Shown here one piece after another: positions 6,067 to 11,725 of a stretch of 11,725 nucleotides of DNA. This DNA comes from CAYLNK01 sp964384675 (GTDB taxonomy: Bacteria; Acidobacteriota; Thermoanaerobaculia; UBA5066): assembly GCA_964384675.1 (NCBI GenBank), contig CAYLNK010000210.1:1-11725 (forward strand), read 5' to 3'. Position numbers and translations under genes: made by a program. The first letter of the stretch is position 1. The number at the start of each line of letters is the position of its first letter. The notes beneath the pieces were generated by a model that searched no databases, was not told the DNA's origin, and saw only the letters and a list, made by a program, of their open reading frames with translations.

Positions 6067-7470
6067 TCAGAGCCTCCGGGGTCCCCCGGGCTCGCCCGCT
6101 CCGTCCTCCGGACCGACCTCCCGCAGAAGGCGCTCCAGGGGGTTCGTCAGGGTGAGGGTCATCGCGCTGAAGCGCATCGAGACCGTGAAGTTGGAGAGGA
6201 ACGAGGAGCCCAGGACCCCGTCCTGGATCCCCTGGCTCTCCTCCTTCACGACGAGGTCCTTGAACTTCACCATGTACCGGTCCACGCCCACCGTCGCGTT
6301 CGAGATCTTCGCCCACGCGACGCGGCTCTTCCCGATCCCCTCCAGGGTCATCGGGTAGGCGGATTCGATGTCGGCCGTCCGCTTGGAGCGGGTGAGCCCC
6401 GTCCGGGTGACCATCGTCGGCTCGGCTCCGGTGTCGAGGAGGAAGAGGAACCACGGGTACTGGTTGAAGGAGGCCCGGACCATCGGCTTGAGCCGCCTGA
6501 AGAAGATGTTCTGGGCCTTCGAGCCGCGGTGGGTCGCCGCCTCGAGCTTCACGGCCTGCACCTGCCGCTCGGTGTAGGCGAGGTGCCAGTCGAACTCCTT
6601 CATGAAGTGGACGCCGAGCACGCCGGCGAACTTGAAGTGCCCGGCCGTCGTGGTGGTGAAGGCCAGCGCGTCGTCCTGGAGGATCCCGACGGGAACGTTC
6701 GTGATCGTCAGCCCCCCCAGCTCGAGGCTCCGGATCCAGCCCATCCGGAGCGGGATCTCCACCTGGTGGAGGCCGTACGCGGACGCCTCGGCGCCCGGCA
6801 CCGGCGTGACGCCGAACCGGGCCGCCGCGCTCTCGGTCAGGAGCGAGATCGAGGCGCCCGAGTCGAGCACCATCTCTTCGGACCCGCCGCCGTTCACGCG
6901 CACCGGCAGCCGGATGAGCTGCGGGTTCCCGAAGACCATCCCCATCCGGATCCGGCTTCCGGGAGGGGCGGCGTACATGGGCTCCTTCGTCGCCGACGCC
7001 AGGAAATTGACCCAGCCGTCCGGGATCCGGCGCCCCTCGGCCTGGGCGATCCGGGCCCAGCGGGCCGAGGTGGCGAAGTCGTCGATCCAGTAGCCGGCCT
7101 GCGACAGGAGCCAGGCCGTGTCCGCGCGGAGCGACGGCCGCCCCTCCCTGGCGAAAGCGCGCTCCAGGTGGGGCTGGGCGGCCACGGCGTCGCCCCGCTC
7201 CAGGAGCGCCTGGCCGAGGACGCGCGAGGCCCGGCTCGACTCGACCGACGTGCCGGCACGGGAGAAGAAGTCGAGCACCTCGGGGATGTAGCCCCGCTCG
7301 ATCTGCTCCTCGAGGTTGTAGGAGTTGACGAGGCCGATGTCCGGCGGCTGGAGCAGCAGGTGCGCCCTGACGCTCCGCTCCCCGGAGAAGGTGCAGGCCG
7401 CGGCCGCGGCGACCGCCGCGGCCAGGAGGGCGCGGCTACGCCACGCGCGCGATGAGGACGGTCTGGTCAT
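6067..7470 (-). CDS. Lipoprotein with two retropepsin-like aspartic protease domains
   Basis: This 467-residue protein begins with a signal peptide: basic head to R13, hydrophobic LLAAAVAAAA, and C26 in AAAC as likely lipidated Cys. It should sit on the envelope outside the cytoplasm. Residues about 50-160 are helical and TPR-like (YIPEVLDFFSRAG, LGQALLERGDAVAAQPHLER). Two aspartic-protease lobes follow. Lobe 1 has MVLDSGASISLL (D203) and FAGVLGVHF (282-290); lobe 2 has FLLDTGAEPTMV (D346) and DGVLGSSFL (417-425). Each lobe therefore has both the catalytic D-S/T-G-A and the later hydrophobic-hydrophobic-Gly element. Fused in one chain, they could pair as in pepsin. The ATG overlaps the 3' end of the RsbU-like gene by 35 bp, which implies coupled translation. 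Substrate unknown; a purely structural or binding role is possible. Confidence 0.8.
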   Translation of the reverse strand: MTRPSSSRAWRSRALLAAAVAAAAACTFSGERSVRAHLLLQPPDIGLVNSYNLEEQIERGYIPEVLDFFSRAGTSVESSRASRVLGQALLERGDAVAAQPHLERAFAREGRPSLRADTAWLLSQAGYWIDDFATSARWARIAQAEGRRIPDGWVNFLASATKEPMYAAPPGSRIRMGMVFGNPQLIRLPVRVNGGGSEEMVLDSGASISLLTESAAARFGVTPVPGAEASAYGLHQVEIPLRMGWIRSLELGGLTITNVPVGILQDDALAFTTTTAGHFKFAGVLGVHFMKEFDWHLAYTERQVQAVKLEAATHRGSKAQNIFFRRLKPMVRASFNQYPWFLFLLDTGAEPTMVTRTGLTRSKRTADIESAYPMTLEGIGKSRVAWAKISNATVGVDRYMVKFKDLVVKEESQGIQDGVLGSSFLSNFTVSMRFSAMTLTLTNPLERLLREVGPEDGAGEPGGPRRL

Positions 7471-9106
7471 CGTACTGGGCGACTCCCCGCGTGAACTCGG
7501 CGACGCTGGCGAAGATCCTCCCCGTCAGCTCGTCGGGCGTCTCGTCCCGGTGGCAGGTCAGGAGCTCCGTCAGACGCTCCATCCCGAACTCCTCGTCCGA
7601 GGCGCTGAGCGCCTCGGTGATGCCGTCCGAGTAGAGGACCACCAGATCGTTCTCCGCGAGCGTGATCGCATCCTCCTTGTGCACGACGTTCGGGAGCATC
7701 CCGATGGGGACTCCGCCGCTCGGAAGGAGCCGCACGTCCGGGCCCGAGAGGACCAGCCCCGGGTTGTGTCCGGCGTTCACGTACCGGAGCAGCCGGGTGG
7801 CCGGGTCGTAGAGGGCCAGGAAGAGCGTCACGAACTTCCGCGTCGAGCTGAATCTCACGAGATGCCTGTTGATACGCGCCGTGAGGGCCGGAAGGTTTCC
7901 GATGGAGTACTCGACCAGCAGGTGAAGGCAGGCGTGGACCGTCGACACGAGGAGCGCGGCCGGCACCCCCTTGCCCGCCACGTCGGCCACGCAGAACGCG
8001 ACGCGGCCGTCCGGCAGCGGGAAGACGTCGAAGTAGTCGCCGCCCACCCGGAGGGTCGGGAGGTTGCCTCCCGCCAGGACGAGCCCAGGCGACTGGGGGA
8101 GCGTCACCGGCAGGATGGTCTTCTGGATCGAGGCCGCGAGCTCGATCTCCCGTTCCATCTTCTCCTTCTCGATCGCGTCCCGGTGGAGCCGGGCGTTCTC
8201 GAGCGCGATCGCCGCCTGGTTGCCGAACAGCGAGAGGATCCGCTTGTCGTTGTCGTTGAAGTCCTCGATGGCCCCGCCGCGGCTCTCCTTGTCGGCCACG
8301 ACGAGGACGCCCAGCCGCTTCCCGTCGGAGCGGATCGGCACGGCCATCAGCTTCTCGGCCGGCGCGCCGATCAGCGCCCCGACCCGCTCGGCGCGCGTGT
8401 TCGCGACCAGGATCTCGTCCGGCAGGGAGAGGGCCTCCTCGGCGGTCAGGAGCGTCCCGCCGAAGTCCCGCGTCAGGACGCCGTCCTCGCCCGAGACGTC
8501 CCGCACGATCAGGGTCCCGACGCGCGCGTTCAGGAGCGAGATCGACTTCATCAGCACCTCCTCGGCGAGGGAGCCGAGGTCGAGAGTGCCGGCGATCGAG
8601 AGCCCCACGTCGTACAGGCTCTCCAGCTCCCAGACGCGGTACTTCAGCTCGAAATCCGCCTCCCGCACCTTCGCCGACATCCGGATGCTCGCGAGGAGCG
8701 ACGCGGCGTGCGCGGTCACCGAGGCGAAGCCGACGGGATCGGCCAGAGGGAGGGGGAAGACCGCGATCGCGAGCGTCTCGTCGCCCGCGGTGAGCGGGAT
8801 GGAGCGCGGCAGGAGCTCGTCACCGGGCGGGACGGCCCCATCGAACAAGGCGCCGGCCACGTCTTCCGGCAGCGGCACCTCGGGGGTGTCGATCAGCATC
8901 GAGGCGGCCCGGGAGAGCGCCGCGGCCCCCGGAGCGGCGCCCTCGATCGCGGGGTGGGCGGGATCGTGCGGATCCACGAGGATCCCGGCCGGCGCGCCCG
9001 AGCCGATGAGGAGCGCGAGGAGAACATGCTGGAGGAGGTCGCCCGGCTCGCCGGGATCGAGGGCGGCGAGGCGCGCATGCGCCCCCAGGACGTCCGGCGC
9101 CGCCAT
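7436..9106 (-). CDS. RsbU/SpoIIE-type PP2C phosphatase with an N-terminal sensory region and GAF domain
   Basis: This Ser/Thr phosphatase would dephosphorylate the STAS antagonist encoded next to it, turning the partner switch on. In its 556 residues, 1-145 are a poorly conserved sensor-like region and about 160-305 a GAF domain (LYDVGLSIAGTLDLGSLAEE; LGVLVVADKE). Residues about 312-333 are the signalling helix EREIELAASIQKTILP common before SpoIIE domains. Residues about 340-556 are the phosphatase: VGGDYFDV (354-361), VADVAGKGVPAALL (373-386), NAGHNPG (444-450), YSDGITEA (492-499) and DDQT (546-549). The metal-binding Asp residues (D357, D375, D494, D546) are present, so it should be active. 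No RsbT-binding RsbU N-domain and no membrane segment are visible, so a soluble GAF ligand is the likely input. The start ATG lies 11 bp after the STAS gene stop, preceded by AAAAGG. Confidence 0.92.
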   Translation of the reverse strand: MAAPDVLGAHARLAALDPGEPGDLLQHVLLALLIGSGAPAGILVDPHDPAHPAIEGAAPGAAALSRAASMLIDTPEVPLPEDVAGALFDGAVPPGDELLPRSIPLTAGDETLAIAVFPLPLADPVGFASVTAHAASLLASIRMSAKVREADFELKYRVWELESLYDVGLSIAGTLDLGSLAEEVLMKSISLLNARVGTLIVRDVSGEDGVLTRDFGGTLLTAEEALSLPDEILVANTRAERVGALIGAPAEKLMAVPIRSDGKRLGVLVVADKESRGGAIEDFNDNDKRILSLFGNQAAIALENARLHRDAIEKEKMEREIELAASIQKTILPVTLPQSPGLVLAGGNLPTLRVGGDYFDVFPLPDGRVAFCVADVAGKGVPAALLVSTVHACLHLLVEYSIGNLPALTARINRHLVRFSSTRKFVTLFLALYDPATRLLRYVNAGHNPGLVLSGPDVRLLPSGGVPIGMLPNVVHKEDAITLAENDLVVLYSDGITEALSASDEEFGMERLTELLTCHRDETPDELTGRIFASVAEFTRGVAQYDDQTVLIARVA

Positions 9107-9117
9107 GTGGACCTTTT

Positions 9118-9480
9118 CTACTCGGTCTCGCCGCGCAGCCAGGCGAGAGCGGGGTCGGGCGCCGCGAAGATGCGGGCGTACTGCGCGAGTCCCATGATCT
9201 GGAACGTCTTCTCGATGGTCGGGGTGAGCCGGCAGAACGCGAGGCGGCCGCCCTGGTCGAGCACCTTCTCGAGGATCTCGATGAGGATCGAGATCCCGAT
9301 CGAGTTGACGATCTTCGTCTTCTCGAGGTCGAGGAGCAGCCGGTTGGTCCCGCTCCCCATCAGCGCGTAGGCCTCCTTCGCGATCTCCTCGCCGCCGGAG
9401 TTGTTGATGTAGCCGTCGGTCTTCAGCACCGCCACGTTGCCGCCGGGCCGCTCCACGACTACCTTCAGGCTCTCGCTCAT
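9118..9480 (-). CDS. STAS-domain anti-sigma factor antagonist (RsbV/SpoIIAA type)
   Basis: The 120-residue protein is a single STAS domain. In the family the unphosphorylated form binds the RsbW-like kinase and releases its target; phosphorylation on a conserved Ser inactivates it. That Ser is S60 in TKIVNSIGISIL, after LLLDLEKT (48-55). The N-terminal strand (VVVERPGGNVAVLKTDGYIN) and the C-terminal LAFCRLTPTIEKTFQIMGL (80-98) are standard. The ATG at 9480 has AAGGA at 5 bases. It sits 46 bp after the kinase gene and 11 bp before the phosphatase, the usual partner-switch order. Confidence 0.92.
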   Translation of the reverse strand: MSESLKVVVERPGGNVAVLKTDGYINNSGGEEIAKEAYALMGSGTNRLLLDLEKTKIVNSIGISILIEILEKVLDQGGRLAFCRLTPTIEKTFQIMGLAQYARIFAAPDPALAWLRGETE

Positions 9481-9526
9481 CTCGTTCCTTCGACCCGCTC
9501 CGGGACGCCGTCGGTCCGGCGATCCC

Positions 9527-9976
9527 TCAGCGGTATTTCCTCATGACGATCTGGGTCCCGTGAGCATTGCTCTCGATTCTGACATCGTCCATCAGGCTTT
9601 CGATGATCTTGATCCCCCATCCCCTCTTGCGGTCGGACTTGAGCTTGATGCCGATGTCGGGGGCCGGCAGATGCACCGGGTCGAAGCCCCGTCCGGAGTC
9701 TGCCACCACCACCTCGAGGAAGGTGCCGCGGTTTCCGTTCAGGTCGGCGCCGCCGATCCGGAACGCCAGCTCGACCTTCCGGTCCGGGGTGCCGCTGTGC
9801 TCGAAGGCGTTGATGCACGCCTCGACCACCGCCATCTTCACCTCGTCGATCTTGTCCCGGCCCACGTCCATCCACTCACCGAGCGCCGCGACCAGAGCCG
9901 TGGCCGCGATCTCCATGTCCGGAGCGATCGGGATGGTCAAGTGGATCTCGCGCATCGCGTTCTCGGCGGACGACAT
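9527..9976 (-). CDS. RsbW/SpoIIAB-type anti-sigma factor serine kinase
   Basis: This 149-residue GHKL-fold ATPase should phosphorylate the neighbouring STAS protein and bind a sigma factor or other partner. The N box is VVEACINAFEHS, with E52 and N56. The G1 box is VADSGRGFD (91-99). The G2-like glycine box is KRGWGIKIIESLMDDV (117-132), where GWG replaces the commoner GxGL form. The C-terminus GTQIVMRKYR is typical of this family. The start at 9976 is the first ATG in frame; the ATG at M8 (9955) gives a slightly shorter protein, and neither has a strong ribosome binding site. No sigma factor gene lies in the window, so the kinase target is not identified. Confidence 0.9.
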   Translation of the reverse strand: MSSAENAMREIHLTIPIAPDMEIAATALVAALGEWMDVGRDKIDEVKMAVVEACINAFEHSGTPDRKVELAFRIGGADLNGNRGTFLEVVVADSGRGFDPVHLPAPDIGIKLKSDRKRGWGIKIIESLMDDVRIESNAHGTQIVMRKYR

Positions 9977-9990
9977 CTGGTGTCGCCCCG

Positions 9991-10188
9991 CTACAGCGTC
10001 AGCAGAGCGCGAAAAAGCGTGGAAACCACTTCCGGGATTCTACCTGAGGCGGCGGCGACGGCCACGGCGGCCGCTTGAGCCGTGAGGAGGGCGGCGAGGA
10101 CCACGGGGATCCTGTCGTGCCCGAGGACGAGAGGAATCAGCCTCCCGGCAACCGAGCGCTGCACGACCTGTCCCGTCATCCCACCCAT
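9991..10188 (-). CDS. Possible small hydrophobic protein, 65 residues, at the head of the rsb-like operon
   Basis: The reading frame begins with an ATG that follows GCGGAGGGACAC, a good Shine-Dalgarno 5 bases away, and stops with TAG 14 bp before the kinase ATG. The product has a basic amphipathic head (QRSVAGRLIPLVLGHDR) and a hydrophobic Ala-rich helix (about residues 27-47, VVLAALLTAQAAAVAV). By hand count about three quarters of third codon positions are G or C, high but lower than the neighbours appear. A GTG five codons upstream is an alternative start. I recognise no family. The kinase itself lacks a clear ribosome binding site, which would suit coupling to this small gene. It may equally be untranslated leader. 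Confidence 0.35.
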   Translation of the reverse strand: MGGMTGQVVQRSVAGRLIPLVLGHDRIPVVLAALLTAQAAAVAVAAASGRIPEVVSTLFRALLTL

Positions 10189-10191
10189 GTG

Positions 10192-10198
10192 TCCCTCC
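10192..10198 (-). promoter_or_regulatory. Shine-Dalgarno-like site before the small open frame
   Basis: The minus strand reads GGAGGGA followed by CAC and ATG (10188). It is among the best ribosome binding sites on the minus strand here and is the main reason to take the small gene seriously. Confidence 0.45.
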
Positions 10199-10232
10199 GC
10201 CACATCGACAGTGCAAGGGAGGGGCCACGGAC

Positions 10233-10256
10233 CGTCCGGTGAGGTCGTGCCGGACG
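10233..10256. repeat. Inverted repeat in the operon leader
   Basis: CGTCCGG, a 10-base loop, CCGGACG; 7-bp perfect arms. It would form a hairpin in the minus-strand leader about 45 bases before the small-frame ATG. Chance is possible at this GC content. Confidence 0.3.
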
Positions 10257-10299
10257 ATCACCTTCCATTTCAGTGACTTAGCGCAACAGCGTCCCCTGG

Positions 10300-10316
10300 T
10301 CCGGAGACTCTCCGGA
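10300..10316. repeat. Inverted repeat TCCGGAG-ACT-CTCCGGA
   Basis: Perfect 7-bp arms with a 3-base loop, one base away from the CGTGAC palindrome. On the minus transcript it is followed by ACCAGGGGACG, so it is not a terminator. It could be a leader stem or part of an operator pair. Confidence 0.35.
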
Positions 10317-10317
10317 A

Positions 10318-10334
10318 CGTGACATATAGTCACG
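10318..10334. promoter_or_regulatory. Candidate operator palindrome CGTGACATATAGTCACG
   Basis: Six-base perfect arms CGTGAC and GTCACG flank an AT-only centre ATATA. An AT-rich spacer between GC-containing arms is a common form for a dimeric regulator site. GTGA and TCAC are the half sites of CRP/FNR-type proteins, but the spacing here is 7, not 6. It lies about 45-60 bases downstream of the predicted minus-strand start point, where a bound protein would block elongation. Confidence 0.4.
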
Positions 10335-10385
10335 ACACCGAGGACATGGATGCGCATCAGCACTCAAGCGCTTGCAAAGCAATAG

Positions 10386-10413
10386 TTTATACCGCTATGA
10401 GACAAGATGCCAC
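10386..10413 (-). promoter_or_regulatory. Candidate sigma-70-type promoter for the rsb-like operon
   Basis: On the minus strand GTGGCA (complement of 10408-10413; 4 of 6 against TTGACA) is followed after 16 bases by TATAAA (complement of 10386-10391; 5 of 6 against TATAAT). The predicted start is near 10379, giving a leader of about 190 bases to the small frame or 400 to the kinase. It lies in the only AT-rich patch of the window. The operon may instead be read from the activator gene upstream or by an alternative sigma factor. Confidence 0.35.
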
Positions 10414-10430
10414 ATCGCGACCAAGTGGCA
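10408..10430 (-). terminator. Possible weak terminator stem after the regulator gene
   Basis: In the minus transcript TGCCAC, an 11-base loop and GTGGCA begin 5 bases after the regulator TGA. UCUUGUCU follows, which is U-rich for this genome. The stem is only 6 bp and its distal arm coincides with the candidate -35 box, so at least one of the two calls may be wrong. Confidence 0.3.
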
Positions 10431-10435
10431 CGCTC

Positions 10436-11725
10436 TCAGAGCTCCTTGCGGTAGAGCGTTCGTCGGTTGATCCCGAGTATCCTGGCCGCCTCGCTCTTGT
10501 TCCCCGAGACCGAGGCCATCACCCGGCGGATGTGCTCGCGCTCCAGGCTCCGGAGATCCTGGTCGCTCGCGCCGGCCTCCCGGCCCTTCGACAGGACGCC
10601 GAGCTGCAGGTCGGCCGATTCGATCGAATCGCCCCGTACCAGGGCCGCCGCTCCTTCGAGTACGTTCTCGAGCTCCCGGACGTTCCCCGGAAACGGATGG
10701 CGCAGGAGCACCGCGACCGCCTCGCGAGTGAGGTGGATCGGGGGGCGCCCGTCTCGCGCGGCGATCTTCGCCAGGAAGTGGCCGGCGAGCCGGGGGATGT
10801 CCTCACGCCGGTCCCGGAGGTTGGGCATCACGATCTCGACGACCCGGAGTCTGTAGTAGAGGTCCTCACGGAAGCGGCGGCGCCGGATCTCCTCCACGAG
10901 GTCCGCGTGCGTCGCCGCGACGATCCTCACGTCCACGGGGATCCGGGTCCGCCCGCCGAGACGCTCCAGCTCCCGCTCCTGGATCACGCGCAGGAGCTTG
11001 GCCTGGATCGGGAGCGGTGCGTCGGCGATCTCGTCCAGGAAGACGGTCCCCCCGGCCGCGAGCTCGAACTTCCCGAGGCGCGCCTCGACCCCGGTCGCGA
11101 CCCCCCGCTCGATGCCGAAGAGCTCGCTCTCGAGGAGCGTCTCGGGGACCGCGGCGCAGTTGAGCGCCAGGAAGGGGGCGTCCCGCCGCGGCGAGCCGGA
11201 GTGGAGGAGCCTCGCCGCGAGCTCCTTGCCGGTGCCGCTCTCTCCGCGGATCAGGACGCTGACCCGCGAGCTGGCCGCGCGCGCGATCAGGTCCTTGACG
11301 CGTCTCATCGGCGCGGAGTCGCCCACCAGGAGCTCGTCGATGCCGAGCGTCCCCTTGAGCGCCCGGTTCTCCTCGCGGAGACGATCGACGTCCACCGAGA
11401 GCGCCCGGAACTGGCGCAGCGCCTCGACCACGGGCGCGGCGAGCGCGGCGAGCGAGCCGAGGAAGCGCCGGTCCTCGTCGTCGAACGCCGCCCCCTCGAC
11501 TCCGCGCACCTCGCGGTCGAGGAGGACGATCGCGCCCAGCACCTTGCCTCGTACCGTCAGGGGGACGCCCGCCACGCTGCTCGCCGCGTACCCGAGCACG
11601 GTCTCTCGGCCCCGCGAGAGGGGCGCCTTGGCGCGGCAGACGTCGAGCACGAACGAATCGGCCGCGAGCGCGAGCGGCCCGGGCGAGGTCGCGAAGCCCA
11701 CCGCGGCGACGGCGGCGGCGCTCGG
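10436..11725 (-). CDS. GAF-AAA+-Fis transcriptional regulator, NtrC/sigma-54 activator class (partial, cut by right edge)
   Basis: The frame is open to the window edge and the first visible residues are already inside a GAF domain. The gene is therefore partial at its start; the GTG at 11701 is probably internal. Counting from the edge, 1-105 are GAF (SVAGVPLTVRGKVLGAIVLL) and about 106-125 a coiled linker. About 132-365 are the AAA+ ATPase and about 385-429 a Fis-type helix-turn-helix (GNKSEAARILGINRRTLYRK). Walker A is GESGTGKE (161-168), Walker B is VFLDEI (228-233), and FREDLYYRL (285-293) is the conserved arginine region. The sigma-54 contact loop, normally GAFTGA, reads GVATGV (208-213). 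It may contact sigma-54 differently or act at other promoters. Input through GAF suggests a small ligand or redox signal. It is co-directional with the downstream rsb-like operon, but the 459-bp gap argues against simple co-transcription. Confidence 0.9.
   Translation of the reverse strand, partial: PSAAAVAAVGFATSPGPLALAADSFVLDVCRAKAPLSRGRETVLGYAASSVAGVPLTVRGKVLGAIVLLDREVRGVEGAAFDDEDRRFLGSLAALAAPVVEALRQFRALSVDVDRLREENRALKGTLGIDELLVGDSAPMRRVKDLIARAASSRVSVLIRGESGTGKELAARLLHSGSPRRDAPFLALNCAAVPETLLESELFGIERGVATGVEARLGKFELAAGGTVFLDEIADAPLPIQAKLLRVIQERELERLGGRTRIPVDVRIVAATHADLVEEIRRRRFREDLYYRLRVVEIVMPNLRDRREDIPRLAGHFLAKIAARDGRPPIHLTREAVAVLLRHPFPGNVRELENVLEGAAALVRGDSIESADLQLGVLSKGREAGASDQDLRSLEREHIRRVMASVSGNKSEAARILGINRRTLYRKEL

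Larger units (their letters stand above)
10189..10435. other. Non-coding leader/intergenic region upstream of the rsb-like operon
   Basis: About 247 bp separate the regulator stop (10436) from the small frame; 459 bp separate it from the kinase. The stretch from about 10260 to 10435 is clearly more AT-rich than the rest of the window. It holds a possible promoter (10386-10413), a stem after the regulator stop (10408-10430) and three inverted repeats (10233-10256, 10300-10316, 10318-10334). Open frames across it in other frames have no ribosome binding site and unnatural composition. Confidence 0.6.

Noticed and set aside
10040..10363. 107-codon minus-strand frame crossing the leader
   Set aside because: It starts without a ribosome binding site, covers several inverted repeats, and its composition (Arg/Gly/Pro/Cys-rich end) is that of a frame-shifted shadow.
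10365..10374. CAAGCGCTTG palindrome like a LacI-family operator
   Set aside because: A 10-bp palindrome is expected about once per kilobase by chance, and no LacI-type regulator is present.
10426..10431. TGGCAC as the -24 element of a sigma-54 promoter, tempting beside an activator gene
   Set aside because: No TTGC(A) -12 element occurs at the required spacing on that strand, and no plus-strand gene follows.

Overview
The window is GC-rich DNA from a diderm bacterium. Lipoprotein-type signal peptides, an envelope permease tail of the MacB/FtsX type, an uncharacterised DUF6526-like membrane protein and a Rsb-type partner-switching cassette together look like Acidobacteriota or a neighbouring GC-rich phylum. 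That placement is inference from gene style. There is no rRNA, tRNA, CRISPR array or mobile element, and the layout looks like ordinary chromosomal operons.

Left part (1-5156). The end of an ABC-type permease runs in from the left edge. It meets, tail to tail, a small two-helix membrane protein (83-520, minus); both stop codons lie in the arms of one perfect hairpin. Divergent from the latter is a tightly packed plus-strand operon of four genes. These are a membrane-bound acyl-CoA (delta-9 type) desaturase with a long coiled-coil tail, Xaa-Pro dipeptidase (pepQ), agmatine deiminase (aguA) and N-carbamoylputrescine amidase (aguB). The last two convert agmatine to putrescine in two steps. pepQ/aguA and aguA/aguB are joined by TGATG stop-start overlaps.

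Middle and right part (5164-11725, all minus strand). Read in the direction of transcription, the right edge carries a GAF-AAA+-Fis regulator of the NtrC/sigma-54 activator class, cut by the window edge, with an altered GAFTGA loop (GVATGV). A leader of about 250 bp follows, with a possible promoter and several inverted repeats, then a possible 65-codon small gene. Next come an RsbW-like anti-sigma kinase, an RsbV-like STAS antagonist and an RsbU-like GAF/PP2C phosphatase. Overlapping the phosphatase end by 35 bp is a lipoprotein with two retropepsin-like aspartic protease motifs. Last is a protein-L-isoaspartate O-methyltransferase that appears to carry a lipoprotein signal.

How they may work together: the phosphatase would dephosphorylate the STAS protein, which would then sequester the kinase/anti-sigma factor and free an unseen sigma factor or other target. 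The attached envelope protease and exported-looking repair methyltransferase suggest a protein-quality or stress output at the envelope (inference). The most unusual items are the fused two-lobe aspartic protease coupled to a partner-switch cassette, the methyltransferase apparently sent to a compartment without known S-adenosylmethionine, the desaturase coiled-coil tail and the variant activator loop.
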